NCBI GenBank assembly: GCA_002914805.1
Contig: JXTB01000100.1
Coordinates: 172,893-236,892, forward strand
Length of the DNA: 64,000 nt
Source: Parasponia andersonii
Lineage: Eukaryota > Streptophyta > Magnoliopsida > Rosales > Cannabaceae
Direction of reading: 5' to 3'
Part shown: positions 37,792 through 51,884 of the stretch, piece by piece
Numbering within the stretch: the stretch's first letter is position 1
How the letters are laid out: each line of letters starts with the position of its first letter
Notes under the pieces: generated by a model
Databases searched by the model: none
Told to the model about the DNA's origin: nothing
Seen by the model: only the letters and a program-made list of their open reading frames with translations
Position numbers and translations under genes: made by a program

Positions 37792-40735
37792 CACAAAGAA
37801 GTTAAACCAACAAATAAAATGAGACAAAAAATAAAAAGAAATATGAGAAGAAAATAAATAAATAAATAGCTAAGTAGAAAATCAAAATATTTACAGAGAA
37901 ATAAAATAGACAAAAAAATACCAATATGAGAATAACAAGGCTTTGAAATTTACTTAATTGTTCATTTTACTATTGCCAATTTTGATTCTTATTTACTACT
38001 TAATTATAAATTTTATATACCAAACATATAATCAGAAAAAAATAGAATTTAAGAACAAATATTAACCAAAAGTATTTGATATAAAATATTCTTCCAATTA
38101 AAACAAATAAAATTTATCCTACAAGTTATCCTAAGTCGACAATATATCAAACAAATAACAATTATAATTCCAAAAATAATATATCACAGTGAAAGATAAA
38201 CTGGCAAAAGAAATATTCTAAAAATAATTATAATTCTAGCATAAATCACATAAAAGGAGCATGACTAAGTTTATAAGAAAAAGCAAAATATAATCTTTGG
38301 AATTAAAAATACTGAATAATGAAAAATTTTAACAACCCAAATATATAATCATTTAAAAACTCTAAAGAGATCAATACGCAATCAAATTCCTTTCGGCCTT
38401 GCTAAAATCTCCAACCTAGTTTTGTATTCATCTCATAAAGCTCTCTCTCTAAAAGGGGGAAAAAAAAGAAAAGAAACTACAGTCCTCAATTAGTGTGTCA
38501 AAAATATGAGCCAAGCACCCCTTTATATAGGATTGAAAAGAGAGTATTTCAATCCTGTAAGTCTTTTATTTCCCCTCCATTTATTTTCAGATTTTGTCAG
38601 ATTTATCTAGGCATTTACTTTTTCAAGAATTTGGGAAGCAAGACGAATTTAGATATATTTCTTAACTAGATTTATAATGAATCTAGACGTCTTTCTTACC
38701 TAGGTTCATTGAACCAAGTAAATATATCCTTTAAATAACAACTTAAGGTGATTGTTTTCTCCTTTACATTCTTTATCTTTTATAAGCTCTCCATTATTCC
38801 TACTCTCATTCCCTTCTACCAAATATATTTGCCCTATGAACTATGTAGTATGTCTCAATATGGCCTTCGAACTACTAAAAGTTTCAACTTTGTCTCCTAG
38901 ACTATTAAAATTTCACTATGTCAAGTAAATACACGAAAAATGACAAATTTCATAATTTAAGGGTATTTCTTTAGAACCCATTTGAGTATTTAGGGACTGA
39001 AATCAGTAAAATGATATGTTCTACTTCATCTATTTTTCTAACAGAATAATAATTTTAGTGGTTCGAGTAGGCAAATGTGAAACTTTTAATAAACCATAGA
39101 TTATAATAAGACTCTACATAATTCTGGGCAAATGCGAATAAAACATTTACTTATTGGTATCCCAATTGGTTCAATAGAAATTTCAAAATGGCCATAATAT
39201 TCCTTTATTGGAATGAGAAAAGTGGGTTACTTTTAGCCCCATTTGACTAGGACTTATAATTCGTGTAATCGTATTGTGTTCGGGTTGACACGATTACTAC
39301 ACGATACAATAAGATTCCAATCCAAATAAGACATGACTAATAAATATATCAAAAATCTAAACTCGAATACGACACAATTAATATACATGTAATATAGTAC
39401 GATATATTTAAACCGTTTAATAAATATGTTATATATCTAATTATAACACATTTGATATGATTATTCAATATTGACACAATTACTATACACTAATTAATTA
39501 AAGTAAATACATATAAATATGTTTATAAGTAATCAAAATAACATTTAAAACCTTAAAATGTTAATAAACATGTCAAATTTATGTTTTATCGTGTCAAAAC
39601 AAAAATGATTAGTTTAATTAGACGTGTTATATAAGTCATTTTCAAGTCAATTGAGTTGATCTGAAACTTATCCGTTTATTACGCGTGTTATACTTGTTGA
39701 CTTCAAATTGACACAAAAATTAAATATGTCATCCAAATTTATGTATTTTGTATCATATCGTCATTTCGTGTAGAAAATTACCAACTCTAATAAACACATC
39801 TTCTTTTGTCCTTGCATCTAATAAGCTTCATCTTTTAAAGAATTAAGACAACATTAAAAATGGTACATATGAGAAAATTGTCAACATTTTTCGCTGGGGT
39901 GATAGTAAATGTTTTTTTTTTTTTTTGAGTAACAATTTTGATGTCTTTATGATATTAAAATTTATGATATTTTCTTTACAATAACTTCGATAATTAGTGT
40001 TTTTTTTTCTTTTTTTTTGAGTAATAACTTTGACGTCTTTATGATATTAAAATTTAATGTATAGAAAGTAACGAATTATCTTTTTTAATATCCCAAAACG
40101 AATGAGAAACTTTCTTTTAACGTACATATGGAAAAATCATCACAAGGTGTATCATGAAATAATTTGTTAGTGTATACATTATGCAAGCACTATTTTTTTT
40201 CATAATTAAATTGAATCATATGTATGATTTTTTAAAATTTCTGTTGTTTAAGGAAGCAGAGATATCTCTTCTTTTTAAATAAAATGGGTAGAATGGTGAT
40301 CACTCCTAAAATATAAGACACTCTATAAAATCTTGCAAATGTAACAGAAAAAAAAATCAATATATCTTTTTCTGCAAAAACCTAAAAATACATCTTTATT
40401 GATAAGATTCCCCATTTTACCCAAAAAAAACTATAAAATTAAAAAACCAAAAAAAAAATAGAACAAATACCAACCCTACAAGGACATGAACTTAATTATC
40501 AAAAAAAAAAAAAAAAAGAGAACATGAACTTCAACCCGAAGCTAAAATGCCTCAAACGACGAACGCTCGTTTCATTTCTGAACAAGAGTGGGCCAACATC
40601 ACATTGGGAGTGTGGTACACGCATACTAAAAGACTGTTAGTGGGCTTCAATTTTTTTAAATAAAAAATTAAAATTCATGAAAAACTGAAAATGTAAAATA
40701 ATTATTTTTTTTCAAAAAATAATATACAGTGTAAA
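37792..40735. other. AT-rich intergenic DNA with a decayed CACGA-rich repeat
   Basis: No gene is seen. The part 39240-39790 contains many CACGA, GACACG and CGTGTTA motifs of a repeat type that is common in plant genomes, but its class is not evident here. A T-rich block containing GAGTAACAATTTTGATGTC (about 39910-39960) is repeated in altered form at about 40000-40055. The last 400 bases hold poly(A) runs ahead of the PUF promoter. Confidence 0.45.
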
Positions 40736-40779
40736 GATTCAGTCACTAGTTCTCTCTGCTTTCTTTTCTCTCTCTAGTG

Positions 40780-40781
<2 letters not shown>

Positions 40782-40816
<35 letters not shown>

Positions 40817-40833
40817 CCCATATATATAAATAG
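40782..40833 (+). promoter_or_regulatory. Probable PUF promoter: CT tract, (TA)n and TATA box
   Basis: A CTCTCT-rich stretch (about 40745-40776) is followed by a (TA)n run (40782-40814) and TATATATAAATAG at 40821-40833, a good TATA box. It lies about 440 bases before the PUF start codon, leaving a long leader that contains upstream ATGs. Confidence 0.45.
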
Positions 40834-41274
40834 GTCATATTGGACTCTTCCTCTCCATCTTTAAGGGCGTGAGTCTAAACGGAGTGTGTATATGTAACCC
40901 CGAGTAACCGTATTTAGTCCATCCAATCTTTGCATGCTTCACCGACTTGACTGAGAAAAACCCAAAATCAAAAAACCTAAATTCGATTTTTTTTGTTATA
41001 TATTTATTTAATTATTTTCTTGTTGGAATGTAATGCAATTGAAAGTCACGTCAACTGGAATCACCTCCATTTGGTTTTTCTGAGCAAAACCCAGATGTTA
41101 AAAATTGGTAATCTCTTCTGGGTATTTGTTTTTTTTTTTTAACCTTGTTTCAATCATCTCTAATTAGCTGATTCTGGGATTGGTTTGATTGTTTCTGGGT
41201 TTATCAATTTTCTTTTGGTGATTTTGGCTTTTTTTTTTTTTTTTTGGTTTCTGGGTATTTGTTTTGTTCATTTG

Positions 41275-44200
41275 ATGTTGGAGACAAAGATTAGAAAAAT
41301 CATGGAGGAGGAGGATTATAAGGAGTTTGAAAAGCTGTTTGATGACATTCCTCATGAAACATCACACAATGTTCACCATCAACATGATCATAATCATCAT
41401 CATAAAAATGTTCATGGTGGTCATGCTCATCGTTCTTATGTAAAACAGACCATTAATGGGGTTTCTGGAATGTGTGACGATGACCCATTTAGTCATTATA
41501 AGTCTACATCTGTGTCATCTCCTGTTAGTGTATTTTCTCTACAATCAAATGGCTCTTCCTCAAGCTTGTTCTCTGCTGCGAATTCTTTATCTGATAATGG
41601 ATCACCGACTCCGCCTTCCGTGGAAGAGCTTAAGTCCCAAAAGAGTTTTGGAACTTCACATTGTCCAAATAGGTCATGGTTGGATCCAAAAACACGTGAT
41701 TCACCCCTTATGAATAGGAGGAACACCAATGGGAGGTTAATTGATGAATTGGGTCTGTGTAGAAACCTTGGTAAAATGTATATCAGTGATGAAGAACAGG
41801 ATTATTCTAGCTCGGGAGGTTTCTGGGCCGCCGACCAGGGAGGGATTTGGATTGGTGATGGTTCTTTGAATGGAAATTATCGAAGCAATGCTGAACATTA
41901 TGCTGATTACAAAAATCCCAGTGGAGGATTTTCTGATAGTGTGGGGTTTCAATCCTCTGTTCCAGGAAATGCTGTGAGTTCATCGGTGTTGGGGTTGCAG
42001 CAAGGACATAGAATAGGTAATCTGCGGAGTTCACAATTGTCTAATAGTGAATCCAGTTCACTGTTTTCTGAGTTTAATGGCTACACTCCAATGAGCTCTC
42101 TAAAGAAAAAAGCAATGGAACAGACAAGTAACTATCACCCGATAAGAAACCCAGTTTCGAAGAGAGCCACTACTATTGGTAGAATGTCCTCGGCTGATGC
42201 TTCATTTTACTTGCCACCAAATGGAACTGAAGACACAGTTTTCTTGAATTCTCTCAATTATCCAGAAGTGACTCAGACGAGGCGTCCTCATTGGAATGTT
42301 GATAGTTTGGTATATAAGGGCCTGCCAACGACCGATGGGAGGACTAGGCCATCTTCAAACATTCGAATTGGTACAAGTGAGGATAGCTTCATAATCCAGG
42401 GAGAAGCTCTAAATTATGTTGTCAACTCGCGTTTGAGTTGCTTTGATCGAGCAAGGGGTCGGATTAGGAGTGCGTTGCGCGATTTTGGTATGAGCTTAGA
42501 GAGGTCACGTCAAGATGGCAGGCACCACATTGCAGGAAGTTATGAAAATTCTCAAAATTGTAGGGTGTTCTCTCCATTTTCCGTGCCAACTAAGTACAAC
42601 TCCTTGGCTGAAGTTGAAGGCTATATAGGCTCCATAGCGAAGGATCAGCATGGTTGTCGATTCTTACAAACAATGTTACTTGAGGGTACACCAGACGATG
42701 TGCAAACTATATATAATGAGATCATTGAACATGTCGTTGAACTTATGATGAATCAATTTGGAAATTACCTTATGCAGAAGTTGTTGGATGTGTGCAATGA
42801 AGAGCAGAGAAAGCAGATTTTGGTCATGGTAGCTGCACAGCCAGGGGAGCTTGTTAAAATATCTATGGACAGTCATGGGTAAGTTATACAAGGATTAGAG
42901 TTTGGTGTTACCTATGCTTATTTTTATTTAATAATTCTTTTGCCTTCTGTCAGGACTCGAGTTGTCCAGAAGTTGATAGACACTCTTAAAACAAGGCAGC
43001 AAATTTCACTGATTATATCAGCTCTTGAACCTGGATTTCTTGCTCTAATCAAGGACTCGAATGGAAATCATGTTGTTCAGCGTTGCTTGCAATGCCTTAG
43101 CAAAGAAGATAACAAGGTGAAGACTTTCTTTCTTTCAGTTTTTAGGAATTATGACATTGAATTCTTAACTTATGTATCATTTTTTTAATGTTATCCATCA
43201 ATGCCTAACATGTTTATTGATATTCAAATGTGCATCAATTTTTCAGGTTGTCCATCAATGCTATCTTGTTTCATGATATCCCTTATTGGCTTCTATAAAT
43301 GCATTGTAGAATTGATTTGTGATCTTCAATCATCATGCTTATCATCTGAAACTGTCCACGTGCCTTGTCTGTATTCCATAATTTTTTTTTAACTGGTGGT
43401 GTTGTTGTCGTGTGTGTGTGTACGTGTTTTCTTTTTTCTCTTTTGCTATGTTTTTTGTAATGCATCTCGTATTTCCTGAAATTTAATGTGCGTGTGTGCT
43501 TGTTTTTATATCTTGTCTACTGCAGTTTATTAGTGTCCTTATTATTGAACTTATTAAACTAACTGCACTCTGTTTATTTGATGTTTCCTTTATTCGAAAT
43601 AGAAAATTTAGTACTTGCACTATCTTGGCCATCATTGTGGACCAATATTTACTATAGCGACGTCATTGTTATTTCTTTAATATACTTGTTTTTCATTATT
43701 TTATCTTCTCGTTAGTAATTCTTCTCTGGAATCTTGTATTACAAGTTTTGTTATTTTTCCTCACTAGGATGCTTGCTTTCATTAGTGTGGAACAAATTAT
43801 AAACTGAGTTCTATTAAAATAGGTATAAGTGTTTGTTCTCATAAAATATTTTGAGTTCTGTAAAATTTGAAGAATGGTATATTGAATTTTTTGAAGTATA
43901 TATGCAATGCACGGAACCAGCACTGTTCTCTACGAACATTATTTAAGGTGCACTTGCCTAGCAATAATTAAAGTGAACAATGCTACTTATCAAAGGAAAA
44001 ATTGGATAAAGAAGGTTAAATTCTTTTTTCCCCTCTCTCACTCGCTATGATAATGAAGTCGGTCATGTTACTGTAATCGAGTCTCTCAGGTCTCTTATAA
44101 GATGAAAGGAAGTAAAGCATGTTGTACTTTTCACTTTACCAGTTCCCAATATGATACATGATTTAATGTTAGAATTAGTTTTTTTTTGAAGGTAATGAGA

Positions 44201-46411
44201 TAGGTTGCTTGTAGCCTATTCAGTTATTGAAAGGATTTTCATGATGGCAGCTGCAGTTTATAGCATTGCTTTTTGCATGCTCTTACTTAATCAAAAGGCA
44301 GATTATGCTTGCAAGGACATTTACGGCTACAATATCTTTATATTGAATTTGAAGTAACACTGGAAGACCATGCTGGTTATTATGTTTTAAGTCCAGAATA
44401 CAAAGAGCCCTTTAATGTAGAAGTTTATTGCACAAAGCACGCGAATGTATTAAGATTTGCGAACACAAGGAACTGTCTAGATGATAAATTGTACCTTTTG
44501 CTCTTGGACATTAATAATTCAGGATCTATCACCCTTTGAACATACGTAATAGCATAAATATGTTTTCTGAAAATAAGAGTTACCAAAAATCTGAAACATG
44601 AAAAAGGAAAGCTGTCATACAAAAATAAAAGATCTTTTTGCATCAGCTAAATCTTTATATCAGAATATTGGTTTAAAAAATCATCACTGAGATTTTATAC
44701 CTTCAAATTAAAGGTCATGCTGTACCAAAGAAAGAAAAATGTTTCTTGCTTCTGTCAAAGTAAAAGTTGGAGTCCAAAAAGGGTTAGTATTTACAAGCAC
44801 TTTATAATTCTTCAAGATAGCAGCATCTGATGAGTATTTATAGTGTTAATGTATGTTAATCGATCAATTTTCACGATATAATGGATGTTTACATCGTTCT
44901 AGCAAAAAAAGAAAATTGAAAGTTTCCATCAATGTGTGTGGCAGTTCATATTTGATGCCGCTGCAAGGTATTGTGTTGAAATTGGAACTCACCAACATGG
45001 ATGTTGTGTCCTTCAACGATGCATCAGTCATGCCTCTGGGAAGCATCGAGAAAATTTGGTTGCTGAAGTTTCATCCAATGCACTTTTACTTGCTCAAGAT
45101 GCTTATGGGTAATTTCTAGTAATTTTTTACTCGATTAATTGTTTGTTATACTTCTATTAAAACTATTCGACAGAAATTACTCTGTTACTGTAAATCAATT
45201 GATTTCTTTTCTCTAACTGATCATTCAGCTAAACTTGATTTGGTTGTCTCAAAGACTCGAACATTGGGAGTTCTTTCTATTTGGAGAAGTTATTGAAATT
45301 CAATATAATAGTTGTAAAAGTAAAAGTGGGTCAGTTTTCTTGCAACATAATACTAGTCATGCTTTTCTTTCTTCCTTTTCTTTATCAACTCCACGTCTTC
45401 ATCTGTGTTAGTGTGCAGCTTACGATTGGTACTACTGGCACTACATATTTGTGACCCATTTTTTATGCTATAATTGCTTTATTTTCTGATAAGTTTATTC
45501 CTTAAAGATTGTTTCAAAGAAACATACTATCATCTTTGCATGTGTTTTACTTCCACATTACAAGAATGACTCTTTCCACCTGCTCTCAAGTTCATCATCT
45601 GACTTTTGAGAATGGTTTTTGTTGTTCTTGCAGAAATTATGTTGTTCAGTTTATCTTGGAGCTAAGAATACCATCTGCAGTCTCAACTGTGGTCTCTCAA
45701 TTTGAAGGGAATTATGTGCACCTCTCTATGCAGAAATTCAGCAGCCATGTGGTTGAAAAATGTCTGATAGTAATGGATGATGATATCCGGTCAAGAATTA
45801 TTCGTGAATTGCTTGATTCATTACTCTTCGAACTGTTGCTTCGAGATTCAAGTGCAAACTATGTGATTCAAACGGCTCTTCGAGTTTCCAAGGTCTGTCT
45901 CATTCACCGTTTTGTGCGTATGAAATATGATTTTTACTTTTTAATTTTTCTTCACTTCCAGCTTTTTCTTTCCAGAACGTGGTTTTAGCATAACTCAGAT
46001 TTCACTTTTAGACCCATTTGGGTGCTAGAATGAAAGTTACTTACAGATAATTGGATCTTGTTTGAAATTTCATCAACTCCTTTAAGTGTACGAAGTCATT
46101 GTAAATGGTCCAGTTGATTAGTTCAAATATTTTTATAATCAATATCTACTTCGAGATTGCATCTATTTACCATTGTTTCAAGCTCTAATAGAATGTCGAT
46201 TGCCATGTATCTGAGGAAGAGTACTTTAGAGGCGTTACTTACTACTAATATATTAGATTTTTTGTTCAACTTGTTCATGATTTATTTCTTTTCCTCATAC
46301 TAGGGTGCGTTACGCAAGTTGTTGGTAGAAGCAATTGAACCTCACAAATCATTATCACGCAACAACCCATATTTGAAGCGGATTTTCTCTTCGAAACTTT
46401 TGAAGAAGTGA
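41275..46411 (+). CDS. Pumilio/PUF-domain RNA-binding protein
   Basis: It is a cytoplasmic RNA-binding protein that represses or destabilises target mRNAs by binding UGUA-type elements in 3' UTRs. Exons: 41275-42878, 42954-43116, 44945-45108, 45634-45892, 46304-46411. All junctions are GT-AG and in frame, giving about 765 residues. Residues 1-435 are low-complexity: an acidic start (MEEEDYKEFEKLFDDIP), a His-rich run around residues 27-48, then Ser/Asn-rich sequence. From about residue 440 there are eight PUF repeats. The base-contact sets read CR..Q, NY..Q, TR..Q, NH..Q, CC..Q, NY..Q, SH..E, NY..Q in order, which by the PUF code suits UGUA-U-AUA-like targets. An alternative start is the ATG at 41302 (MEEEDYKEF). 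It resembles the Arabidopsis APUM7-12 type, with an N-terminal extension and one C-terminal PUF domain, and looks intact. Confidence 0.93.
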
Positions 46412-49200
46412 TGCACATCTGCTCTCTGCCTCATGAAGCTCTGTTTTTGTTCTACATCATAACTTAGCTTCTTCTGTTCGTACCACTACTACTACATTCA
46501 TGGAACTTTATTTAACTGGAAAATCTAATGCTGTTAATTAGAAAAGAAAAGAACAGAAAAAATGAAGAGTTTTCTTCTTAGGATTGCACAAACAGTTTTC
46601 TTGTGCTCGGAAAGTGCGGTTAGATATAGAGAAGTTCCCTTAACTATAATTTTGGAAGTACAAATGTATTATCTATATTTTCTGATGTAGGTCCCTTGTA
46701 CCGTCATTTTATTTGTCTCTGTATGAGATTGTACAGTATATAGAATGTCATATTTTAGTTTCTGCTGCTGCATATGCAAAATGCAGATGTCTTCTAAATA
46801 GCTTCATTTTGTTTCTGTTTTATGGGACCCCACACACATGGTATTTTCTCTTGTTTTTGAAGTCTCTATAATCTATTCTTCCTGTATATGCAATTTAGGT
46901 GGTGTTGATTGGTGGAATGAAATTAGAATAATATAATAGTAGTATAAAGAAACAGAATACATGAATATGAATAATTCTGTCATTTGGTTTAATTAGTATA
47001 ATGAAATGGACTAAATGTTGTATTCACAAAAATATTCTTATTCACATGTTTTGATAAGGAAAAAGGAAAGATATTTAAGAAATTCGCTAAAGAGTGGAAT
47101 CATTATTCCTTAGCTGTAGAGGAATTGTCATTCCATTCTATTAGAGTGTGTTTAATAGGGGTCAAAAGAAATAGCACAGAAAAGGCCAAAGGGCGAATGA
47201 AAGCTGGGATACATTAAGTCGTTTGGTACTTGAGATTATAGAACGCAATAAAACCAAAAATAAAAATAATAAGGCAGGGATCCACTCATTTGATACCTCT
47301 CCACACAAATTGGAAAAAAATATAGTCGAATATAGCTGAGATGTTTGGCTTTGCAATTTATCTAATTATACTAGACACAAAAGACAAAATTGGAGAGAGA
47401 GAGAGAGAGAAAAAGCATTGTAAAATGGTAATTTTAGATAAGAATGTTTACATAGCTTTGTCAATTAGTCATGAGATCAATTTAGAGAAAAGCGCCATTT
47501 CCCTTCCTTTATGTCAAACATTGCTTTGTCAATTGGTCATGACATCGAAAACATAAAAAAAGGTTCATTTCGAAAAACATTACAATAATGGAAAAATAAA
47601 ATAAAATAAAGTTGCCAGTTAGCAAGTGAATATTGTAATTAATGAATAATATGGCCTGAGGGGAAATTATATTATATATATTCTTATTTAAGAATATAAT
47701 ATATATTCTTGTATATATTGTAAAATTTCCTAGTTCTGATGTTCTAAGAACTGATCCCCCGGAGAATAGTCCACTGATACATGCATTCTCTCCCGTCATC
47801 TTTCTTGTATCTTTTTTGTACGGATTAATAATATTTTTATAGTTAAAACCTTGTATCTTTTTTGTACGGGTTAATAATATTTTTATACGTTACGTTTTAA
47901 TTATTTGTTTAATTTATATTTTAAATTTTGATTATTATCAATACTAATTTTTAGATTCGAAACTTGTAACAAATTTATACATTAAATGTTAGTTTTGATA
48001 ATTTAATTTATTAAAGCATCCTTTTAAACTTTAATGATATTTTAATACTTCATTTAAATTTAAAACTAACTAAAATTAATAGTAAAAAGAACAAACATTT
48101 AAAAATAAGTTGAAAAAACAAAAACCTATAAATATTAAATAATATTTATAAGCATATTTTTTAATTTTAGATAAGTTTTAAATTTGAACTTCTTTTGAAG
48201 CAAATATATTTAAAATTTTAAGAGTATTATAGTAAATATATTGGTCAAAATTTGTGTTTGACTCATAAAGGGTATTAAATTGCTAAAATGCAAGATATAA
48301 AAATGTAATTAACCCATATTTGGCTCTATATTATTCGTAGGTTGGCAAAGTGGTCTCTAAGTTAATTTTTTGGCAATTAAGATACTATATTTTAAAAATC
48401 TTAACAATAAAGTCCTTTTCGTTAGTGATTATTAAAACTTAAAATGCTGAATGAAATTAAGCATTTGCAAGTCGCATTCAAGGTTTGGGAGGAAAAAATA
48501 AATATTTTACTAGCACTAGTATTAGAATTTAAAGGAAAATAACTACAAACTAATTATTGATAAAAAAATTTAAAATTTTCTTTTAAAATTTTCCTTTCAA
48601 ACTAATTAGTGTTACGAAAAATACTAATTTTACCATTAACAATCTTTGCATGTGACTTAAAATATGTTTTAATTTCATAAAAACATTAATATCCACAGGG
48701 CGAAAAGGGCTTAATTGCAAAGATTTCTAAACCTTAAGAACCTAATTGCCAAAAAAAAAAAAAATTAAGGACTACTTTACCAATTGTGAATAATATTAGG
48801 GGCAACGATGCAAAAAAATCCAAAATTGTGAAGTAAAACCAGAGGACAACATTATTTTCTCTCATGATGTATTAGAATTATGAGTTTATGGATATTAAAC
48901 AAAAAGAGTGCATAGTTTTGGGATACCATAACATTTCAACCTACAACTCATCATGATTTAAGGCACAACTTAGTGGTAATTACATATTAAGAAAGGGTCT
49001 TCGAATTTCCTTCGAATTTCCCTGATCTCAAATAAAAACAAATATAGCAATAATATTCCAACGAAGCAAAGTACGAAAATCAGATTGTAAACTCAACCAA
49101 CACTCGATGCATATTCAAAGTTCTGCACTGCTTATTATAGGTACATTGCACAAAGTTTTTATACAGTGATTATGATACATAGTGAAGCCATATTGAAGAT
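46412..49200. other. Intergenic DNA between the PUF and annexin genes
   Basis: The first few hundred bases are PUF 3' UTR. The part 46901-47160 may be a decayed MITE (GGTGTTGATTGGTGGAATG at the left, CATTCCATTC..GTGTGTTTAATAGG at the right), but the arms pair poorly. The remainder is AT-rich with no gene seen. An AT-rich palindrome, ATTCTTATTTAAGAAT, lies at about 47680-47695. Confidence 0.4.
47804..47890. repeat. 46-bp tandem duplication
   Basis: CTTGTATCTTTTTTGTACGG followed by a TTAATAATATTTTTATA stretch occurs at 47804 and again at 47850, with one substitution in the shared part. It is non-coding. Confidence 0.8.
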
Positions 49201-49206
49201 GCATTA

Positions 49207-49212
49207 TTTATT
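49207..49212 (-). terminator. Candidate poly(A) signal of the annexin gene
   Basis: AATAAA on the minus strand, about 290 bases beyond the annexin stop codon. Confidence 0.35.
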
Positions 49213-49501
49213 CTTTTAAGAGAAGAACATTTCCTCTCCCTCAACTGAAATACATAGACTACTTTCTTTTCCTGGAAAATATAGACCCTCTAGTTTTTCA
49301 AGGACAGAAATGTTCCGAGTGTCATGAATTTATAAGACGTGACAAAATCGCTACATAACTCGAGGGGTCTATTTTATCATAAAAAAGATTATGAGTATTT
49401 TTCAGTATAGAGAGAGTAACGCGATGATGTTATTGAAGGAAATTAAAATAAAAAAACACATACAAACAAACCAACAAACCCCATGAGCACTGGAAAGTAG
49501 C

Positions 49502-51834
49502 TCAGCCATTGTGATGGCCAATCAACGCAAGAAGCATTCTTTCATAATCACCAGAAGTGTCACCCCTTATATCAGTCTCAAGTGGGACACTGTTTCTCCG
49601 GTAATACTCTTCGATCACGCATTTCATGTCAACCTCAGCTCGAGTCACTACCACTCTTGTGAGAGCCTCCTCATCAGTTCCAAGTCCTTTAATGGAGAAG
49701 CGAATAACTTTCTCGAAGTATTTTTCAGGACTAGTCAGACATTTTATGGTGGTTCTCAGTAATGCCAAGAAGTCATCCTTTGGATCTGTCTTTAAGTCCT
49801 GCAGACAAAATAAAACAATGCCAAATGAAAAAGAAGAAATGTATTGAGACAAACTTGGAATATCCTTTCTTATTTTGAGGAGATACATTTATTTCCATCA
49901 AAACCAGCAACTCACCACATTGTCACAAAAATATGTATCAGTATTTAGCACTAGGTTAAGAAAAGCTAATCAAATATTAACTTTTTTCTCCAATTTCGAT
50001 CATTATTTGATCATCTAGATTTTAGACTTGATAATGAGATTTGAAATTGATATCAGAGTTAAACTTGGCTGGAAAAACAAGTGTATGCTCAAAACAGGGA
50101 TTGGTGTACCTTACATAATCCAATTTCTTCATGGAGTCTATTAATTACATGTTTTAAGACCTAAAGAGGTTTTTTTCCGGGGTGTCTAGAACACAGGCAC
50201 CAACAATTACACATTCAAAAACACCATATTGGTTGATGATGCAGTATAGAGTTGAGCATATACCTTGTTGATGTTAATGCCAAACTGATCTTTGTAGTGG
50301 TTAAGTGTTGCACTGAGTTGTGCCTTGCTTCTGGTTGTGAGAATCCTAATGAGTTCCTCGTGATTATAAGCCTTCTCCAACATTTTCTCATGCAGAATTA
50401 TAGCCTCAGAATTGGCCAGTCTCATGTTGACCTCAGGTCCATCATATCGGAATGCACTCACAAGAGGAACTAAAAGCTGGGAGAAAAATGAAAAATATTC
50501 TATGACCAACTGAAAGAGTGTGCATAGGTAACAACAAAAAGAAGGTTCAAAACAAACCAAAAGAATTGTGGAGGTTAATTTGAAAAGGTCCTACTTGAAC
50601 ACCTTAATGGGATGAGAATGGAAACCTGCAATCGAGAGTGAATTCGAGCATTTTTCCCAAAAGGGTAAATTTCAAACTCCCATCAATTTGATTCTATACA
50701 AGTTGCTAGAAATTGGTTCACCAATGAAGCACCCCAACAGGGTAACATGTTGAACTTCTGGTGTTAAAGATTTGATATCTCAGGTTTGAACTAATGGACT
50801 TGTATTCTCAATAAGAATTTAAAAAAAAAAAAAAAACAAAAATCATTTTTTGATAGCTTTTAACTACTACCAAACGTAAGATTGAACAAGTAAAACTACT
50901 TTGCGAAAATCGCCGGTTATGTGAGTTGCAACATCTTCCTCCAGAGATCTCTTGAAACGAGCGCCCGAAAGTTCACTGTCTAGAGCTTTCAAGAGGTCCT
51001 CTCCATATGTTTCGAAATAAGTTTGTCGTATCGAACTACGTTGACTTATATTCCTATGAGCTAATAGGGAGATTATGGCTGCTTCATCTGTTCCCATCCT
51101 GAAAAAAGAAAAAAATAAAACATTTTTGTTATTTCTGAACAAATCCACCAGTCACTTCAATAGGCCAACAAACATACATGTAGTTTGTTTTTCTTACCAT
51201 CCTAATCAGATGGAAAGAAAAAATTGTAAAGTTGCAAACTCAAGCATTAGAAGGATGTAACATGGTGTAGCCCTGTACTCATGGAAATTCAGAGTCTATC
51301 TTTTTCACGATCTTCAAAATTCTAAACTCGTTTGGGCTCGAGTTTGAAACTAGACCCCCCATTAAACTCTTTAATTTCGGAAAGTACAAAAACACATGTT
51401 TATTTATCAAGTAGGACATGAAATTTTGGAGTAATGAAATTTGGGATATGAAGGTACTATGAATTTTAAGTCAAAATGGTTGAACTTTATTATCTCAATG
51501 ATAGGATGGTTAAGGAAAAAAAAAACATTAAAATGATTAGAAGATTCGAAAAGGAGATGATGAAGAGGAAATTCTGAAAATGATAAAAAAGTAATGTCAT
51601 GGGATACTATTGTGATCACCGCCGTACACTAATAGAATATGAAGTCGCGTACTTCTATTAGTTTGTGATATTACCACACGAGTATTAACATAGTTATTTT
51701 AATTTTTTAAAAGGAACAAATATTCAATTGCCCACAGACTAGTTGAGATCCAAACAGACAGTACTGGAGCCAGAGCCTTTACAGATCAACACCAGATAAA
51801 TAGTACAAAATGTAAAGATGAAAAAAAAAAAAAG

Positions 51835-51884
<50 letters not shown>

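Noticed and set aside
46901-47160. Possible MITE (GGTGTTGATTGGTGGAATG and a pyrimidine-rich right end)
   Set aside because: The arms pair poorly and no clear target duplication is seen.
50867-51148. Alternative annexin start [10 protein letters not shown] just before exon 2
   Set aside because: The extra residues come from a T-rich acceptor tract, and exon 1 upstream encodes the normal annexin N-terminus.
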